A stretch of 47,381 nt of DNA from an uncultured Spartobacteria bacterium. Lineage in GTDB: Bacteria; Verrucomicrobiota; Verrucomicrobiia; Chthoniobacterales; Terrimicrobiaceae. The stretch spans positions 1 to 47,381 of the forward strand of contig CALCJD010000140.1 of assembly GCA_937960895.1 (NCBI GenBank), in the 5' to 3' direction. Positions within the stretch are counted from its first letter, which is position 1; each line of letters opens with the position of its first letter. Shown here piece after piece: positions 8,514-18,600 of the stretch. The notes beneath the pieces were generated by a model that worked only from the letters and a program-made list of their open reading frames with translations, had not been told where the DNA came from and searched no databases. The position numbers were made by a program, and so were the translations under genes.

Positions 8514-9490
8514 TTGGCGTTTTTGAGAGGGATTTTGGAACTGAACACCTGGAACTCCACCCGGGGCGAAATGGCCCGCAGGTCCGCCTCCCATTGGGCG
8601 ATGTCCTCCCGGAATTGCGCAGGGTTCTGAAAAAGACCGTCGGCGGGAGCCAAAGGCGGCGGGGTGGCGCCGTATTGGTCGGCAAGCCGCCTGGCGGAAT
8701 CCTCCGCGACGGCCGCCATCACCACATGCAGATACGGCGGCAATTGATGCATGCGCGCCGGCTGCGACTCATCGCGGGAGTCGTAAACAAAGGTGAACTC
8801 GGTCGAACCGTCGGGAGCCGGATACTCGGCCATCACAATCAGGGCCACAATGTTCTCCGCCAAAACCGCCGTGTTCCGAAGACCGTCGCCGGAGAGCAGC
8901 CGCGACGAAAACCACCCGTCCCCCGTCCGCGTTTCGTACACCTTCAGGTCCTCCACCGGTTCCTGCCACTCCATCAGACGAAAGCGGTGGCGGGGCGCAA
9001 GAACCGGCTCGAGAAAGGCCGGTTTGTTGGGCGTATCCCCAAAGGCGACGAAGTAGCCCAGTCCGTTGAGCAGCGAGGGAAGACGCTTCATCTCCGGAAG
9101 CGTGGTCCGGCCCTCCGGGGCCTGAAAGAACAGGGCCGAGCCGGGATACCGGTCCGCCGGAAGCCCCAGCAGATCCGCGGTGCGCCCCATCCGGAAATGC
9201 AGATCGGAATTGCGCCGAAAGGCGACAGGCTGCTGATTGGCGTCCTTCTGGTAGTCCCAATACGTCGCGAGGGTCGCCTGACTCAGGGCGCGGGTGAGCG
9301 TCTGGAAGGCTGCGTTTGCCCCCTCAAAGGCCGCGGACTGATGGCGCTGGCGCTGCCAGATGGTGCCGACGTTGTTCATCATCGAAAACGTCAGCGCCAG
9401 AATCAGCATCAGCACAGCCATCGCCATCAGGACCTCCACCAAGGAAAATCCTGGAGCTTCTCCGCGCGACGGCATGGGGAACCGGACCAT
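8501..9490 (-). CDS. Verru_Chthon cassette protein C, GspJ/PilW-like pseudopilin
   Basis: A 329-residue protein with leader MVRFPMPSRGEAPG followed by FSLVEVLMAMAVLMLILALTF. The cleavage is predicted after Gly14, and mature Glu5 is residue 19. A start at Met6 would give a shorter leader. The large soluble part (TLTRALSQATLATYWDYQ, then a mixed beta region) fits the GspJ/PilW class. Recognised as the C member of the Verru_Chthon cassette. It opens the C-glycosidase-B-D-DUF4838 operon and is divergent from the PL26-like gene. The 174-bp divergent region contains AT-rich candidate operator sequence, and an inverted repeat (TTTGC-5-GCAAA, 9490-9504) covers its start codon. Confidence 0.88.
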   Translation of the reverse strand: MVRFPMPSRGEAPGFSLVEVLMAMAVLMLILALTFSMMNNVGTIWQRQRHQSAAFEGANAAFQTLTRALSQATLATYWDYQKDANQQPVAFRRNSDLHFRMGRTADLLGLPADRYPGSALFFQAPEGRTTLPEMKRLPSLLNGLGYFVAFGDTPNKPAFLEPVLAPRHRFRLMEWQEPVEDLKVYETRTGDGWFSSRLLSGDGLRNTAVLAENIVALIVMAEYPAPDGSTEFTFVYDSRDESQPARMHQLPPYLHVVMAAVAEDSARRLADQYGATPPPLAPADGLFQNPAQFREDIAQWEADLRAISPRVEFQVFSSKIPLKNAKWSQ

Positions 9491-9545
9491 TTGCTTACGG
9501 CAAAAATACAGAATGCCCCGGTTTTGTCCACATTTATCAATTAGA

Positions 9546-9570
9546 TTTATAAAATACTTTATTGACTTTT
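9546..9570. promoter_or_regulatory. Candidate LacI operator/promoter site 2 (lyase and cassette C)
   Basis: Contains TTTATAAA (9546-9553) followed by the 15-mer ACTTTATTGACTTTT (9556-9570). The same 15-mer occurs exactly, in reverse orientation, upstream of cassette A (19129-19143). In both places the TTGACT within it (9562-9567 here) points toward the downstream gene and can serve as a -35 box. With a 17-bp spacer this puts transcription for the lyase near 9597, so its true start codon is probably 9635 or later. Regulatory function is inferred from the repetition. Confidence 0.5.
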
Positions 9571-9601
9571 ACCGCGGCGTGAATTGTTTTGCCCTCAGCG
9601 C

Positions 9602-9623
9602 CCGTTCGCCATTTGGCAAACGG
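9602..9623. promoter_or_regulatory. 22-bp inverted repeat, possible operator of the lyase gene
   Basis: The sequence CCGTTCGCCATTTGGCAAACGG is symmetrical at 10 of 11 position pairs apart from its centre and one C/A mismatch. It lies just after the predicted transcription start of the lyase gene, where a repressor would block initiation. The length and symmetry suit a LacI-family operator, but I did not find the same palindrome at the other promoters of the locus. Confidence 0.35.
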
Positions 9624-9664
9624 TGCGCCGGTCCATGTCCCAACCGCCGCCCCACCCTTGTTTC

Positions 9665-12013
9665 ATGGTCAGGAAACCCTGCATTCTCATTCATTCCACG
9701 AGTCAATCGCCCGTTCCCGTCGTGACGGGCTGCCCCTTTCCCGGGGATGCGGTCCCCACGGAGGGCGGCGTCGCGGAGATCATCCTTTCGGATGGAGCCA
9801 CCGTGCCCGCGCAGACGAGGGAGCTCATCACCCGCACACCAGGCGGAATCACGTGGGTGGAGTTGTCCTTCCTTTGTCCCCGTGGTGGCGAGGCGGAGGT
9901 GCGGCTCACCGGGAAGGCGCCCGTGGAGCGGCCCCTGATCGCGACAACACCCGGCGGACTCGCGCTCGACAACGGACTTCTCAAGGTGGAACTGGCCGGG
10001 GACGCCGCAATGCCTCCGCTGCGAGTCTCCTGGAAGGGAGGCGAAGGTTCCCTCGTTCCCGAGATGCGGGCCGATGGATCCGACCTGCGGGAACCCTCCG
10101 CCCCGCGGCGTTCGTTGCGGGTGACGCGCAATGGACCGCTCCGGGGACGGGCCGAGGTGCACGGCCTCCTTTCCTCAGCCGATGGACGGCGCTTCTTCCG
10201 TTATCGCCTCGCGGTGGAGATTTGGAACGACCTGAACGCCCTGGGCATCGACTGGACTCTTTCCCACGAAACCCCGGGCGTGCCGGAAATGACGGTGGAA
10301 CGGGCCGCGCTCCTCGGGGAATGGCGGCTGGGAGGGCCCGGCGAACGGGTGTTCCGGCAGACGCATCACACCGCGGAGTACATTCCCCGCATCGTCCGCA
10401 ATCCCGATCCGGTGACCATACTGGCCGACGACCTCGGGTGGAGCGCCCACGTTTCCGATCCCGGCATGCTTTTGGACAATTCCGTGTATCCCAGCTATTG
10501 CCGGCCCGCTGTGACCGCCGTCCCTCCCTGGCTGCAGCTCCACGGGAAGACCGGCGCCGTTTGCCTGACCGTGAAGGATTTTGTCGAAAGCCGCCCCAAC
10601 GCCCTGGAGTCCTCAGGGGATTGTCTCAATTATTTCATGGTTCCCCCGGGGAAGGGCCTGAATTGGCCGCAAGGTCGCCGCAGGCAGCAAAACGTTCTTC
10701 TCGCCTTCTCGTCGGATGGACGGGAAACCGACGTTGACGGGCTGGAACGCCTCGCGTCGTCCCTGTTTGCCATCGGGCGCGCCCAGCCGGCGCCGCGAAC
10801 GCTCATTGCCGCGCGCTGTTTCGACCTCGACCGCCTTCTTCCTTTCGTTCCCGGCGAAAACGTCCGCATGAACCATCTCCTGGCCGGCCTCTGCGAGCTG
10901 CAGATGCCGGCCGGGAAATGGAATCTCGGGGACACCCCCGACTGGAACTACACTCTGACCTACGGAGCCGGCCTCAACCAATACCTCCCCCTTCCCGGGG
11001 CGCCTCTCCCGCCCAAACAGTTCGCAATCGGCGCCCGCCTTTATCCCGACTCGGTGGCCCACGGCGTCGAACCGGTCTGGACAAACAACGAATACGACAT
11101 CATCCACGCTCTCGCCCTCGAGGTGATGCGAACCGGACAGGCGGAACATTTCCCCACCCTGCGCTGGGCGGCCCGCCACAACATTGAGGTCGATTTCGTG
11201 GTCTATTCCGACGACCCGCGCCACCACCGCGCCTCTCCGTTTCATTCCCATTTCCACAACACCAAGGGAGCCATCACCAGCCATTTCTGGACGCAGGGGC
11301 TGCTGGAATACCACTGCCTGACCGGGGACGACGACGCCCTGGAAGTGGCCCTGGCGCTGGGCGACAAGATCCTCGAGATCAATCATTCCGGAGTGTCCGC
11401 CCAATGGAAATTCGACCGGGAAATCGGCTGGGCGCTGCTCGCCCTGGTTTCCCTGCTGGAGTGCGGTTTCGACCGGTTCCGCGAGGAGGCCGACCAGCTG
11501 GCCCGTTTCCTTCAGGAATACGACCGGAGGAGCTTCAGCGGCGCGGTCAAACTCTCCGCAGGAAAAGAAGGCCGGTCCCTGGTCCGGCAGATGATCGACT
11601 GTGGTTTTGGTTATGCCTCCATGGTCGAAGCCCTGGACCGGTACGAGCGCCTGACCGGGGCGGAGGGTATGGAGGAATGGCTGCGGGAATTGCTGCGGGA
11701 ACTGAAGTCCGAACTCTGGGCCAAGGTGAACGACGGCGAACTTCCCACCGTCCGCAACATGATCGGACTGATGATGGCGATCGGCTTTGAACGGACCGGC
11801 GATCCCGACTTCCTCGCCGCGGGGGAACTTGCGCTGGAACACCACCTCGATCCGGTCCTGCCCGGGTCATCCGCCCCGAGCACCGGACAGGTGAAACCCT
11901 CCGCGATGACTCACCGCGGCCTGGCGCGCCTTTTGGGAGCGCTGGAAAAATGCGGCCGGCTCCGGCGCTTCGAATATCCCGCGTTGCTTGAGCACCGGCG
12001 GGTTTCCGGATAA
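9665..12013 (+). CDS. PcRGLX/YetA-like (PL26-type) polysaccharide lyase family protein
   Basis: A 782-residue protein from the ATG at 9665; ATG 9635 or TTG 9584 would lengthen it, but the inferred promoter at 9562-9590 argues against 9584. The segment VPVVTGCPFPGDAVP near the N-terminus is typical of the RIFT-barrel domain in PcRGLX/YetA-like proteins, the group that includes the PL26 exo-rhamnogalacturonan lyase. The second half is alpha-helical (NNEYDIIHALALEVMRTG, HWTQGLLEY-like and WALLALVSLLECGFDRF stretches), consistent with an alpha/alpha toroid. No signal peptide is visible, so it is probably cytoplasmic. It is the only plus-strand gene in the locus and shares its control region with cassette C. 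It ends 27 bp from the convergent lacI stop. The lyase reaction is inferred from family only. Confidence 0.75.
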   Translation: MVRKPCILIHSTSQSPVPVVTGCPFPGDAVPTEGGVAEIILSDGATVPAQTRELITRTPGGITWVELSFLCPRGGEAEVRLTGKAPVERPLIATTPGGLALDNGLLKVELAGDAAMPPLRVSWKGGEGSLVPEMRADGSDLREPSAPRRSLRVTRNGPLRGRAEVHGLLSSADGRRFFRYRLAVEIWNDLNALGIDWTLSHETPGVPEMTVERAALLGEWRLGGPGERVFRQTHHTAEYIPRIVRNPDPVTILADDLGWSAHVSDPGMLLDNSVYPSYCRPAVTAVPPWLQLHGKTGAVCLTVKDFVESRPNALESSGDCLNYFMVPPGKGLNWPQGRRRQQNVLLAFSSDGRETDVDGLERLASSLFAIGRAQPAPRTLIAARCFDLDRLLPFVPGENVRMNHLLAGLCELQMPAGKWNLGDTPDWNYTLTYGAGLNQYLPLPGAPLPPKQFAIGARLYPDSVAHGVEPVWTNNEYDIIHALALEVMRTGQAEHFPTLRWAARHNIEVDFVVYSDDPRHHRASPFHSHFHNTKGAITSHFWTQGLLEYHCLTGDDDALEVALALGDKILEINHSGVSAQWKFDREIGWALLALVSLLECGFDRFREEADQLARFLQEYDRRSFSGAVKLSAGKEGRSLVRQMIDCGFGYASMVEALDRYERLTGAEGMEEWLRELLRELKSELWAKVNDGELPTVRNMIGLMMAIGFERTGDPDFLAAGELALEHHLDPVLPGSSAPSTGQVKPSAMTHRGLARLLGALEKCGRLRRFEYPALLEHRRVSG

Positions 12014-12040
12014 TCGCAGACGACCGCCGCTCCGGGCCCT

Positions 12041-13063
12041 TCAGAGGATCCAACCCGGACTGTGAATGTAAGACTTGCTGACGGGAAGGTCGGGGCTGCG
12101 CTGCAGTTCGGCCAGGCGGGCCACCGCCAGACGGCCGCAAACCTGCACCCCCAAATCAAAGAGTTTGTACCCGGGATTCTGCAGGCGAGGCGGGCTCGTG
12201 ACAAAGGAGGCAATGTTGGGGGACGTCCGGCCCCGAAGATGCCGCAGCGATTGCACGAGAGCCTCCGCACAATGCCGCTCGAGTGTGATCACCCAACCTC
12301 CCGGCTTGAGCCCGGCCACCATCGTGGCCGTCGCACTTTCCACGTCGCAAAAACCAATGCCCCCCTCCACGACCCGGTTTTCAATCTTCAAATCCTGCAG
12401 GACCACCTGCAGGCAGCGCAAAAACCCGCGTTCAAAACCCCGCTCCCGGGTTTCCACAAAAAAGATCGCCTGCTTCATCCCCTCGACCACCAGATCCCGC
12501 ATGGCACGCTCGGCCACGTCGAAAAGATCCACCCCAATCAGGTGGCAGGGACGGTTCAGGGTGTAGTTGCCCAGCACGACAAAGGGAAGTCCCGAGGCCT
12601 GCAGCCTGTCGATGTCCTCGTCCGTCAACCGGCCCGAAATGATCACTCCCCGCTTGGAAACCGTTCCCGGAACGGCGGCGTCCAAACCCGATCCGAATTC
12701 GGACTCCGGAACGTTGTCCAACTCGAGCTTCAGACCGCGGGTCCGGCATTCCGCAGCCACCCCCGCCAAAAAGGGGGCATAGTTCTCCTCGTTCATGTCC
12801 ACCCCAACCGTCCGGTAGACCACCTGCTCGAGGTTCGGACGGTACGGCAGCTTCGATTTGCCCCGGCGGGCGGAAAACGAATACCCCAAGGCCTGCTGAA
12901 TCTCAATGATCCGCCTCTTGGTTTCCTCGCTGATCGAAAAGTGATCCCGCAGCGCCAGAGAAACCGTCGTGGTGGAAACCCCCGCCTTCTCCGCGATCAA
13001 CTGCATGCTGACCCGTTTCGGTTTTTCTTTGGTTAAGGCGGCTTTGGAAGAGGATGAAGACAT
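12041..13063 (-). CDS. LacI-family transcriptional regulator
   Basis: A 340-residue regulator started at the ATG at 13063; a longer frame to 13105 would run through the candidate operator. The N-terminal helix-turn-helix of the LacI family is clear (VSMQLIAEKAGVSTTTVSLALRDHF, about residues 18-42), followed by the hinge helix (RRIIEIQQALGYS). A periplasmic-binding-protein-like effector domain follows (VGVDMNEENYAPFLAGVAAECRTRG; GVIISGRLTDEDIDRL; GVDLFDVAERAMRDL). Members sense sugars or their phosphates. It sits at the centre of the glycan locus, and a TTTATAAA site at 13092-13099 in front of it suggests autoregulation. The effector is unknown. Confidence 0.92.
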   Translation of the reverse strand: MSSSSSKAALTKEKPKRVSMQLIAEKAGVSTTTVSLALRDHFSISEETKRRIIEIQQALGYSFSARRGKSKLPYRPNLEQVVYRTVGVDMNEENYAPFLAGVAAECRTRGLKLELDNVPESEFGSGLDAAVPGTVSKRGVIISGRLTDEDIDRLQASGLPFVVLGNYTLNRPCHLIGVDLFDVAERAMRDLVVEGMKQAIFFVETRERGFERGFLRCLQVVLQDLKIENRVVEGGIGFCDVESATATMVAGLKPGGWVITLERHCAEALVQSLRHLRGRTSPNIASFVTSPPRLQNPGYKLFDLGVQVCGRLAVARLAELQRSPDLPVSKSYIHSPGWIL

Positions 13064-13091
13064 TAACTCCCATGTAGTAATGGTAAAATGC

Positions 13092-13099
13092 TTTATAAA
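13092..13099. promoter_or_regulatory. Candidate LacI operator site 3 (lacI autoregulation)
   Basis: TTTATAAA in an AT-rich patch 29 bp upstream of the regulator's ATG. The extended match TTTATAAAAT is shared with site 2. On the minus strand a TTGAAT about 20 bp before a weak -10 would place the core between the promoter boxes, the usual place for repression. Function is inferred. Confidence 0.4.
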
Positions 13100-13171
13100 A
13101 TTCAAGCATTCTTCGAATGCGGGCCTCCCCCGCCGGGGTCGTCTCCCTCCGTCCGATCAAGGCCGGCGGGC

Positions 13172-15595
13172 TCAGTTCTGAACCTCGCCCCCGGGCAACA
13201 CGCGGCCCGCCGGAACTTCTTGGGAGGAGTCCGTCCCCACGGGCGGACCCGCGAAGAGGAAACAGGGACGGATGATGCCGCCCAGCCCAATTTCGTTGAT
13301 TGTGCTCCGGCGGGACACCTTCATGACCAGAACATTGGAACCGGAAGGCTTCACCGCCTTCGAAAGATCGAACACAAACGGCACACTGAACCCGCGCGGA
13401 CTGCTGCCGACCTTCTCCCCGTTGAGCCAGACATCGACCTGGTCTTCTACGCCCCCCACGAAGAGCCCCAGGGCCTGATCGCCCAGATCCGCGGGAGTGT
13501 CGAAGTGGAACCGATACCAGACGGCGCCGCTGCGCAGTGCCCCGAGCCCCTGGGCATCCCAGGTTGCCGACCAGGTGCGGGTTTTCAGGAATAGCGAATC
13601 GTTGAGCTCCGGCCGCTGGAAACCCATCCGCTCCCCCACCCCGGCGGGATCCATCTGTGTCGGCAATTCGTCCGGCAGGGGCAGCACGATCCGATACGGA
13701 GCGGTGGAATACTTCGCCCCTTCCGTCACAAATTTTTCAAAGTACCGCTTCAGATACTGGGGCACCTCCCTGGCCACAATCTGCGTATTGCTGGCATAGG
13801 CCTGTTCCCAATTGGCGTGGAGCTGCCGGAAATAATCGGCGGCCAACGGAAAATCAAAGTTCGTGAATGCCTCACGAAACTTCAGGTAGAGCTCGAGCTC
13901 CTCCAGCGGGAAGAGGAAATACCCCGCCCGCGTGCGGGCTTCGGGCTCGGAGGCCTTGGCAATCGCCGCGGAGATGAGCTTCTTCGATTCCGCCACAAAA
14001 TCCCGGTCGTAAATGAGGTGAAGCGCGTGGTAGGAACCGGCTTCCTGACCGGCCTCGTGCTGGCGGGCGGTCAGGTTGAGAAAATAGCGCTCCATGTCCC
14101 CGGCGCCCTCGGCAAACGACTTTTCGCAATATTCCCTGAGCACGGCCTTCCAGTCCTGATCACAGTTCCACAGCAGTTTGACCAGAAGATAGTCCGACGG
14201 ACCGTTCACCGCCCAGGCCTTGGTGGCTTCGATGTTGACCACGATGAATCCCATGTCGTGATACCAGGGGATCTCTTCGCCATAGATCTGCAGTTTGCTG
14301 TAGGGGGCGAAGTTCTCGGCGAGGTTCCAGTTGTAGCCGCGGTAGGCGAGCTGATTGCCCTGTTCCTTGGCTAGGGCGCTCCATTTTTCCACCACCTCGA
14401 CGTAATAGGGCCAGGTCTTGCTGTTGGGGGAGAGCGGACTGTGAAAGCGCGAGAAGTTGATGGGGGCAAAGATCTGGTTGAGGCGGGGATGCGGCCGGTA
14501 TCTCGCCGGATAGTCGGCGTGCACCGAGTAGCTGTAATAGCCGAGCGAAACGTTGGGATACTCCTTCCCGATACGCTCGAGAATTTTGTTGCCCAGCAGC
14601 ACGCAGACATCCGTCATGTCCGGGCTGCCGGTCAACGGATCCACCCTCCCCGCCCCCGCCGAAACGGTCTCCGGGGAAACCGAGAAACCCAGGCCGTCGG
14701 CGGGCCCGATGCCAAAGGCGACCGCCTTGTCCTTGGGCCAGTTGTTTTTGGCAAAAGTCTCCCCGATCTGTTTGACAAACAGATCGATGATTCCCGGATG
14801 GGTGGACTCAATTTGCGGACCGCTCCGCACCAGTTCCCCCTTTTCATCGCGAACCAGCGCCAGCATCGTCGGGTCCTTTTCAAAGGCCTCCTTGTTTCGC
14901 TTGATCAGCACGTCCCACACATGGCCGGCACCCAGGTCGATGGTTTCCCCGGGGGCGTCCAGACGCTGCCGCTGCCGCCAGAGGTCAAAGTTCTTCAGAT
15001 CCTCCTCGGTGTTCAGCTTTTTGCCTCCCCGATACCAGAGGTTGCGCCCGGCAAAACTGGGAGTCTCCGTGAGATCGAGCTCGGGAACGGTGAGGGTGGC
15101 GTGACGGGGGATGATCTCCCCGATCGGGCCCGGCATCACCCAGTCGCAACCCAGCTTCCCCAGCAAGGTGTATATCCCGCTGACCGTGGCGGAATCCGTT
15201 TCCCCGGCGATCAGGAGGCGGTTGTCCCCGGTCAAAAGACGAATGGAATTTCGGTGGGGCGTGGCGGAAATTTCGAGACCGCATTTTTGCGCCAGCGGAC
15301 CGATGACCACGGCGGGTTCCCGAATCTCCGCGGGGGAGTCCGTGTAAACCACCTCCAGGGCGGAGCCGGTCATTTTCTCAATGTGATAATTCAGGTCGTC
15401 CACCGCGCTCCTGAGCCGCCGGGAGGCATCAGGAGTCTTTCCCCCGCCCTTTTTGCCGTTCGCGGACGCGGGGGACGGTTCGGTCAGGTAGATCTTGGCC
15501 ACGGGAGCGCCGTCACGCACCAGCGGGACGGGCGCCGCCGGAAGATTGCTCAAGGAAAACAGACCGGTGACGGCAAGAAAAACGAATCGATGCAT
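13172..15595 (-). CDS. Secreted DUF4838 domain protein, copy 2, with C-terminal sugar-binding domain
   Basis: An 807-residue exported protein with a signal peptide (MHRFVFLAVTGLFSLSNLPAAP). Residues of about 55-170 form a GH67-N-like domain (RLRSAVDDLNYHIEKMTGS). The DUF4838 core follows (GAGHVWDVLIKRNKEAFE; VSLGYYSYSVHADYP; YYVEVVEKWSALAKEQGN). The last 130 or so residues resemble a GH2-type galactose-binding jelly roll (AVWYRFHFDTPADLGDQ; VDVWLNGEKVGSS). A lysine/glycine-rich insert (NGKKGGGK) follows the N-terminus. It lies 21 bp after cassette A in the same direction and is probably co-transcribed with it. It differs clearly from copy 1, so this is unlikely to be a recent duplication. Confidence 0.85.
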   Translation of the reverse strand: MHRFVFLAVTGLFSLSNLPAAPVPLVRDGAPVAKIYLTEPSPASANGKKGGGKTPDASRRLRSAVDDLNYHIEKMTGSALEVVYTDSPAEIREPAVVIGPLAQKCGLEISATPHRNSIRLLTGDNRLLIAGETDSATVSGIYTLLGKLGCDWVMPGPIGEIIPRHATLTVPELDLTETPSFAGRNLWYRGGKKLNTEEDLKNFDLWRQRQRLDAPGETIDLGAGHVWDVLIKRNKEAFEKDPTMLALVRDEKGELVRSGPQIESTHPGIIDLFVKQIGETFAKNNWPKDKAVAFGIGPADGLGFSVSPETVSAGAGRVDPLTGSPDMTDVCVLLGNKILERIGKEYPNVSLGYYSYSVHADYPARYRPHPRLNQIFAPINFSRFHSPLSPNSKTWPYYVEVVEKWSALAKEQGNQLAYRGYNWNLAENFAPYSKLQIYGEEIPWYHDMGFIVVNIEATKAWAVNGPSDYLLVKLLWNCDQDWKAVLREYCEKSFAEGAGDMERYFLNLTARQHEAGQEAGSYHALHLIYDRDFVAESKKLISAAIAKASEPEARTRAGYFLFPLEELELYLKFREAFTNFDFPLAADYFRQLHANWEQAYASNTQIVAREVPQYLKRYFEKFVTEGAKYSTAPYRIVLPLPDELPTQMDPAGVGERMGFQRPELNDSLFLKTRTWSATWDAQGLGALRSGAVWYRFHFDTPADLGDQALGLFVGGVEDQVDVWLNGEKVGSSPRGFSVPFVFDLSKAVKPSGSNVLVMKVSRRSTINEIGLGGIIRPCFLFAGPPVGTDSSQEVPAGRVLPGGEVQN

Positions 15596-15616
15596 GATGG
15601 AAAACTTTGGGAAAAA

Positions 15617-18600
15617 TTAGAGATCGAACTGTTTGACGCTTAGCGTCCGGAAACGGAAATACGGCTCCAGGGACTCCATGTCGGGATCCACCGTGCCCTC
15701 TTTGAAGATGGGGTCGTTCGGATCGAGATAGCGTTCAAACAGCAGGGAACCGCGAAATTCCCCCTTCACCGCGATCTTTCCGGAGGGAAGGCGTTTGATG
15801 GACTGCGCCCGCACGTGCGTCGTGAACACGTTCGAGCGTGTGGTCAGGAGGGGATACAGGGTCGCGTAAGGTCTCTCACGACTGTTGTTGCCCGTGAGCC
15901 GGTAATCGTTCCACCACGAAGCGACGTTTGCCGCCGTGCGGCCCTCCGGCACGAGATAGACGCCGCAAATCTCGGAGGCGGAGCGGAAAAGGTTCTGGCC
16001 CTTCGAGGCCAGATACGCGTCCATCGCCTTCAGGGTTTCGGCCGCGTCCACTGCGAAACGGGTCTGGAAGATCGGATAGTTGGTGGCGGTCTTGTAGGTG
16101 TTGACGAGCGAATCGGCGATCGCGACGATCTTCTGTGAGGCCAACACGGCATGCAACGCGGTATCGCGCGTGATGTGGGTGAAAGGCGCCAACTTGCGGT
16201 TGAGATTCACCCGGCCCGCCGTGGAGAACGGTTCACTGATGGCATAGGGCTCCACGATGGGCATCGTGAAGAGGTCGAGCAGCAAATGATCCGGCGGATC
16301 ACTCAGTCCATAATGCGACGAGCCCGAAAGAGGATTGGGGCAGAAGTTCAGCGTCCGCCAGAAGGTCTCCCGGCCCGCCTCGGCATGCTTGACCCCCGTA
16401 GGCAGCGAACCGAACACCACCGCGGAAGGCACTTGGCGCAAAGGGGAAAAGAGTCCCTCGGCCAGGTTGGCACGCTCATAGAAATAGGGATGGGTCGAAG
16501 CGCCGCCCACGGGCAGAGCGCCCTCGTCCGACTTGTTGAGGTAGGGGCCATCCACCGTGTTGGCCATGCCGTTGTCGAAATCCGCATCCCAGCCGGCCTC
16601 AATCAGACCGTCGATTTCCTCCGCAATCTTGGGCCGGGGCGTATTGAAAGGCTCACTGGAACTCTCCACGGCGGCATAACCCAGCCCTCGGACATAACTT
16701 CCGTTTTTTGCTCCGGGATAAGCGGTGAACCGGTCGGTCCGGAAACCGTGGGGGGCAGAAAAACTGTCCCGGAAGAACCCGGGCGGCACATTCTCCAGGT
16801 AGGCCATGGTGCGGAAATCGCCGTGCCGGACGGCCAGTCCGCACACAACATCCTCCGCGAAAAAGACCGGGGGCGACGTCGAGGATCCCTTGCGCTGATG
16901 CCAGCCGTTGCGGACCGTAGCCTGATACGTTTCGTGATCATCGGGTTTGACGGGTTGGGGCACCGGCAGCGTGACCGAGGGAATCCTGATGCGGTAGGTC
17001 TGAAACACCTGTCCCCCACCCTTCGTCCTGGAGTTGGGGCTGGTCATGAAATCAATTTCGATTTCCCCCTCCGTCATGGTGAACGACGTCGCGCCGGCCG
17101 GCAATTTGATCGCATTCGGCTTGCTCCGCAGAAAAGGATTGGCGCCCAGATGATTGGGGAGCCCCGACGAAAGGCCGCTCGACATCAGCCACGCAAAGCC
17201 GTCTGTGCCTCCGAAGCTCCGCGAACGCGCGTAGGAACTGCTTGGCGGAAAATAGCTGGACTCCGTTTCATCGTCCGGAAAAACATTCTGTCCGTTGATC
17301 TGCGGGGGAACGATGTTTCGGACGCGGTAGCTGAAATTGAACGGCACCCACGGAAGGACCCCCTGCATGGGCGAAAAGGTTTCCAGAATCAAGCCGGGCT
17401 GCACTTCCGGCGGGTCGGGATCCTGATACTCGTTGCCATTGACCACATCCTGCATCTGGATGAACCAGATCCCCAGTTCCGAAAGGACCGGCACCCGGCC
17501 CGCACCGCGGCCAAAGGGGGTTTTGATGGGCAACACCCAACCGGACCCGCTCGCGTTCCTGAAGCTGGCGGCGGTGGCGCTGTTTCCCACCCCCTCCTTG
17601 GTGTAGGAGACAAACGAACCACCCCCCCGCGCCCCAAAGGTTTCATTCAGGTTGACCGTGCGGATGTAGTCAAAGATTTCGGTCAGAATCTGGTCGCGCT
17701 CCCCCGCGACATCCCCGTCATACTTGTCCTCGAAGCTGCCCCCGAAACCCGGAATGTTCCGGCCGGTCAGATCGCGAAGATAGGCAAACAGCTCCTGATT
17801 CCGGGGGAAATTATCCCAATCGTAGGTTTGGCTGTTGGGATTGCTCCGGAGGAAATAATACGCCTTGCCCAAGGCTCCGAACCCGATCGTGGAGTTGAAA
17901 GCGATTGTCCGGTCGTAAATCGTGCGGTGCTGGTTGTCATCGATCCCGCTGATCGGCCAGATGGTCACCCGGGGCTGTCCAAAAAGGTTGAGATCGGACG
18001 TCCGGCTGGAGGTCGTCAAAAAGAAGCGGCGTTTGTCCAGCGAAGGGGCGTCGAGCACAAAGGGCTGCGAGCCACGCTGCGGATTGTAAAAATATTCGTC
18101 GGGCGTCGCATACAGGCGGTTCTGCTTGGCGTTCGGGAGAGCCGCCGACACGCCCACATTCACGGTGCCGTTTTCCGAGCCGCCCCACTCATACCGCGGC
18201 GAGGCTTCGATCAGCTCCCGGACCGAGGCGTCCGGAAAGACCGTGCGCAGACTGACGGTGGCGGGATGACCCGGATAGCGGTTGAACTCGTTTTCCACCG
18301 GCTGCCTCCAGGCATAAAGGTCGCGATCATCCCGCGATGCCGTCCTCGGCATGTCCCAATAGCTCTCCGGAGTACTGGCGGAGGCCGTGTTCAGATTGAT
18401 CTTGCTCGACTCGTCATCCGTCCAGAAGGCGATTCGCAGATAGGGATCCCCCTCGGAAGGATCGGCGGAAACCGTGCCGTCCTCCTGGACGTAAAGCCAG
18501 CGCACCGGCATGACAAGCCTGTCGTCGGGCTCATCCGGCCCGCCGGTCTTGGCCAGGGAACTGGCAAAACCACTGATCGTTCCCAAAGCCTCGGGACTCG

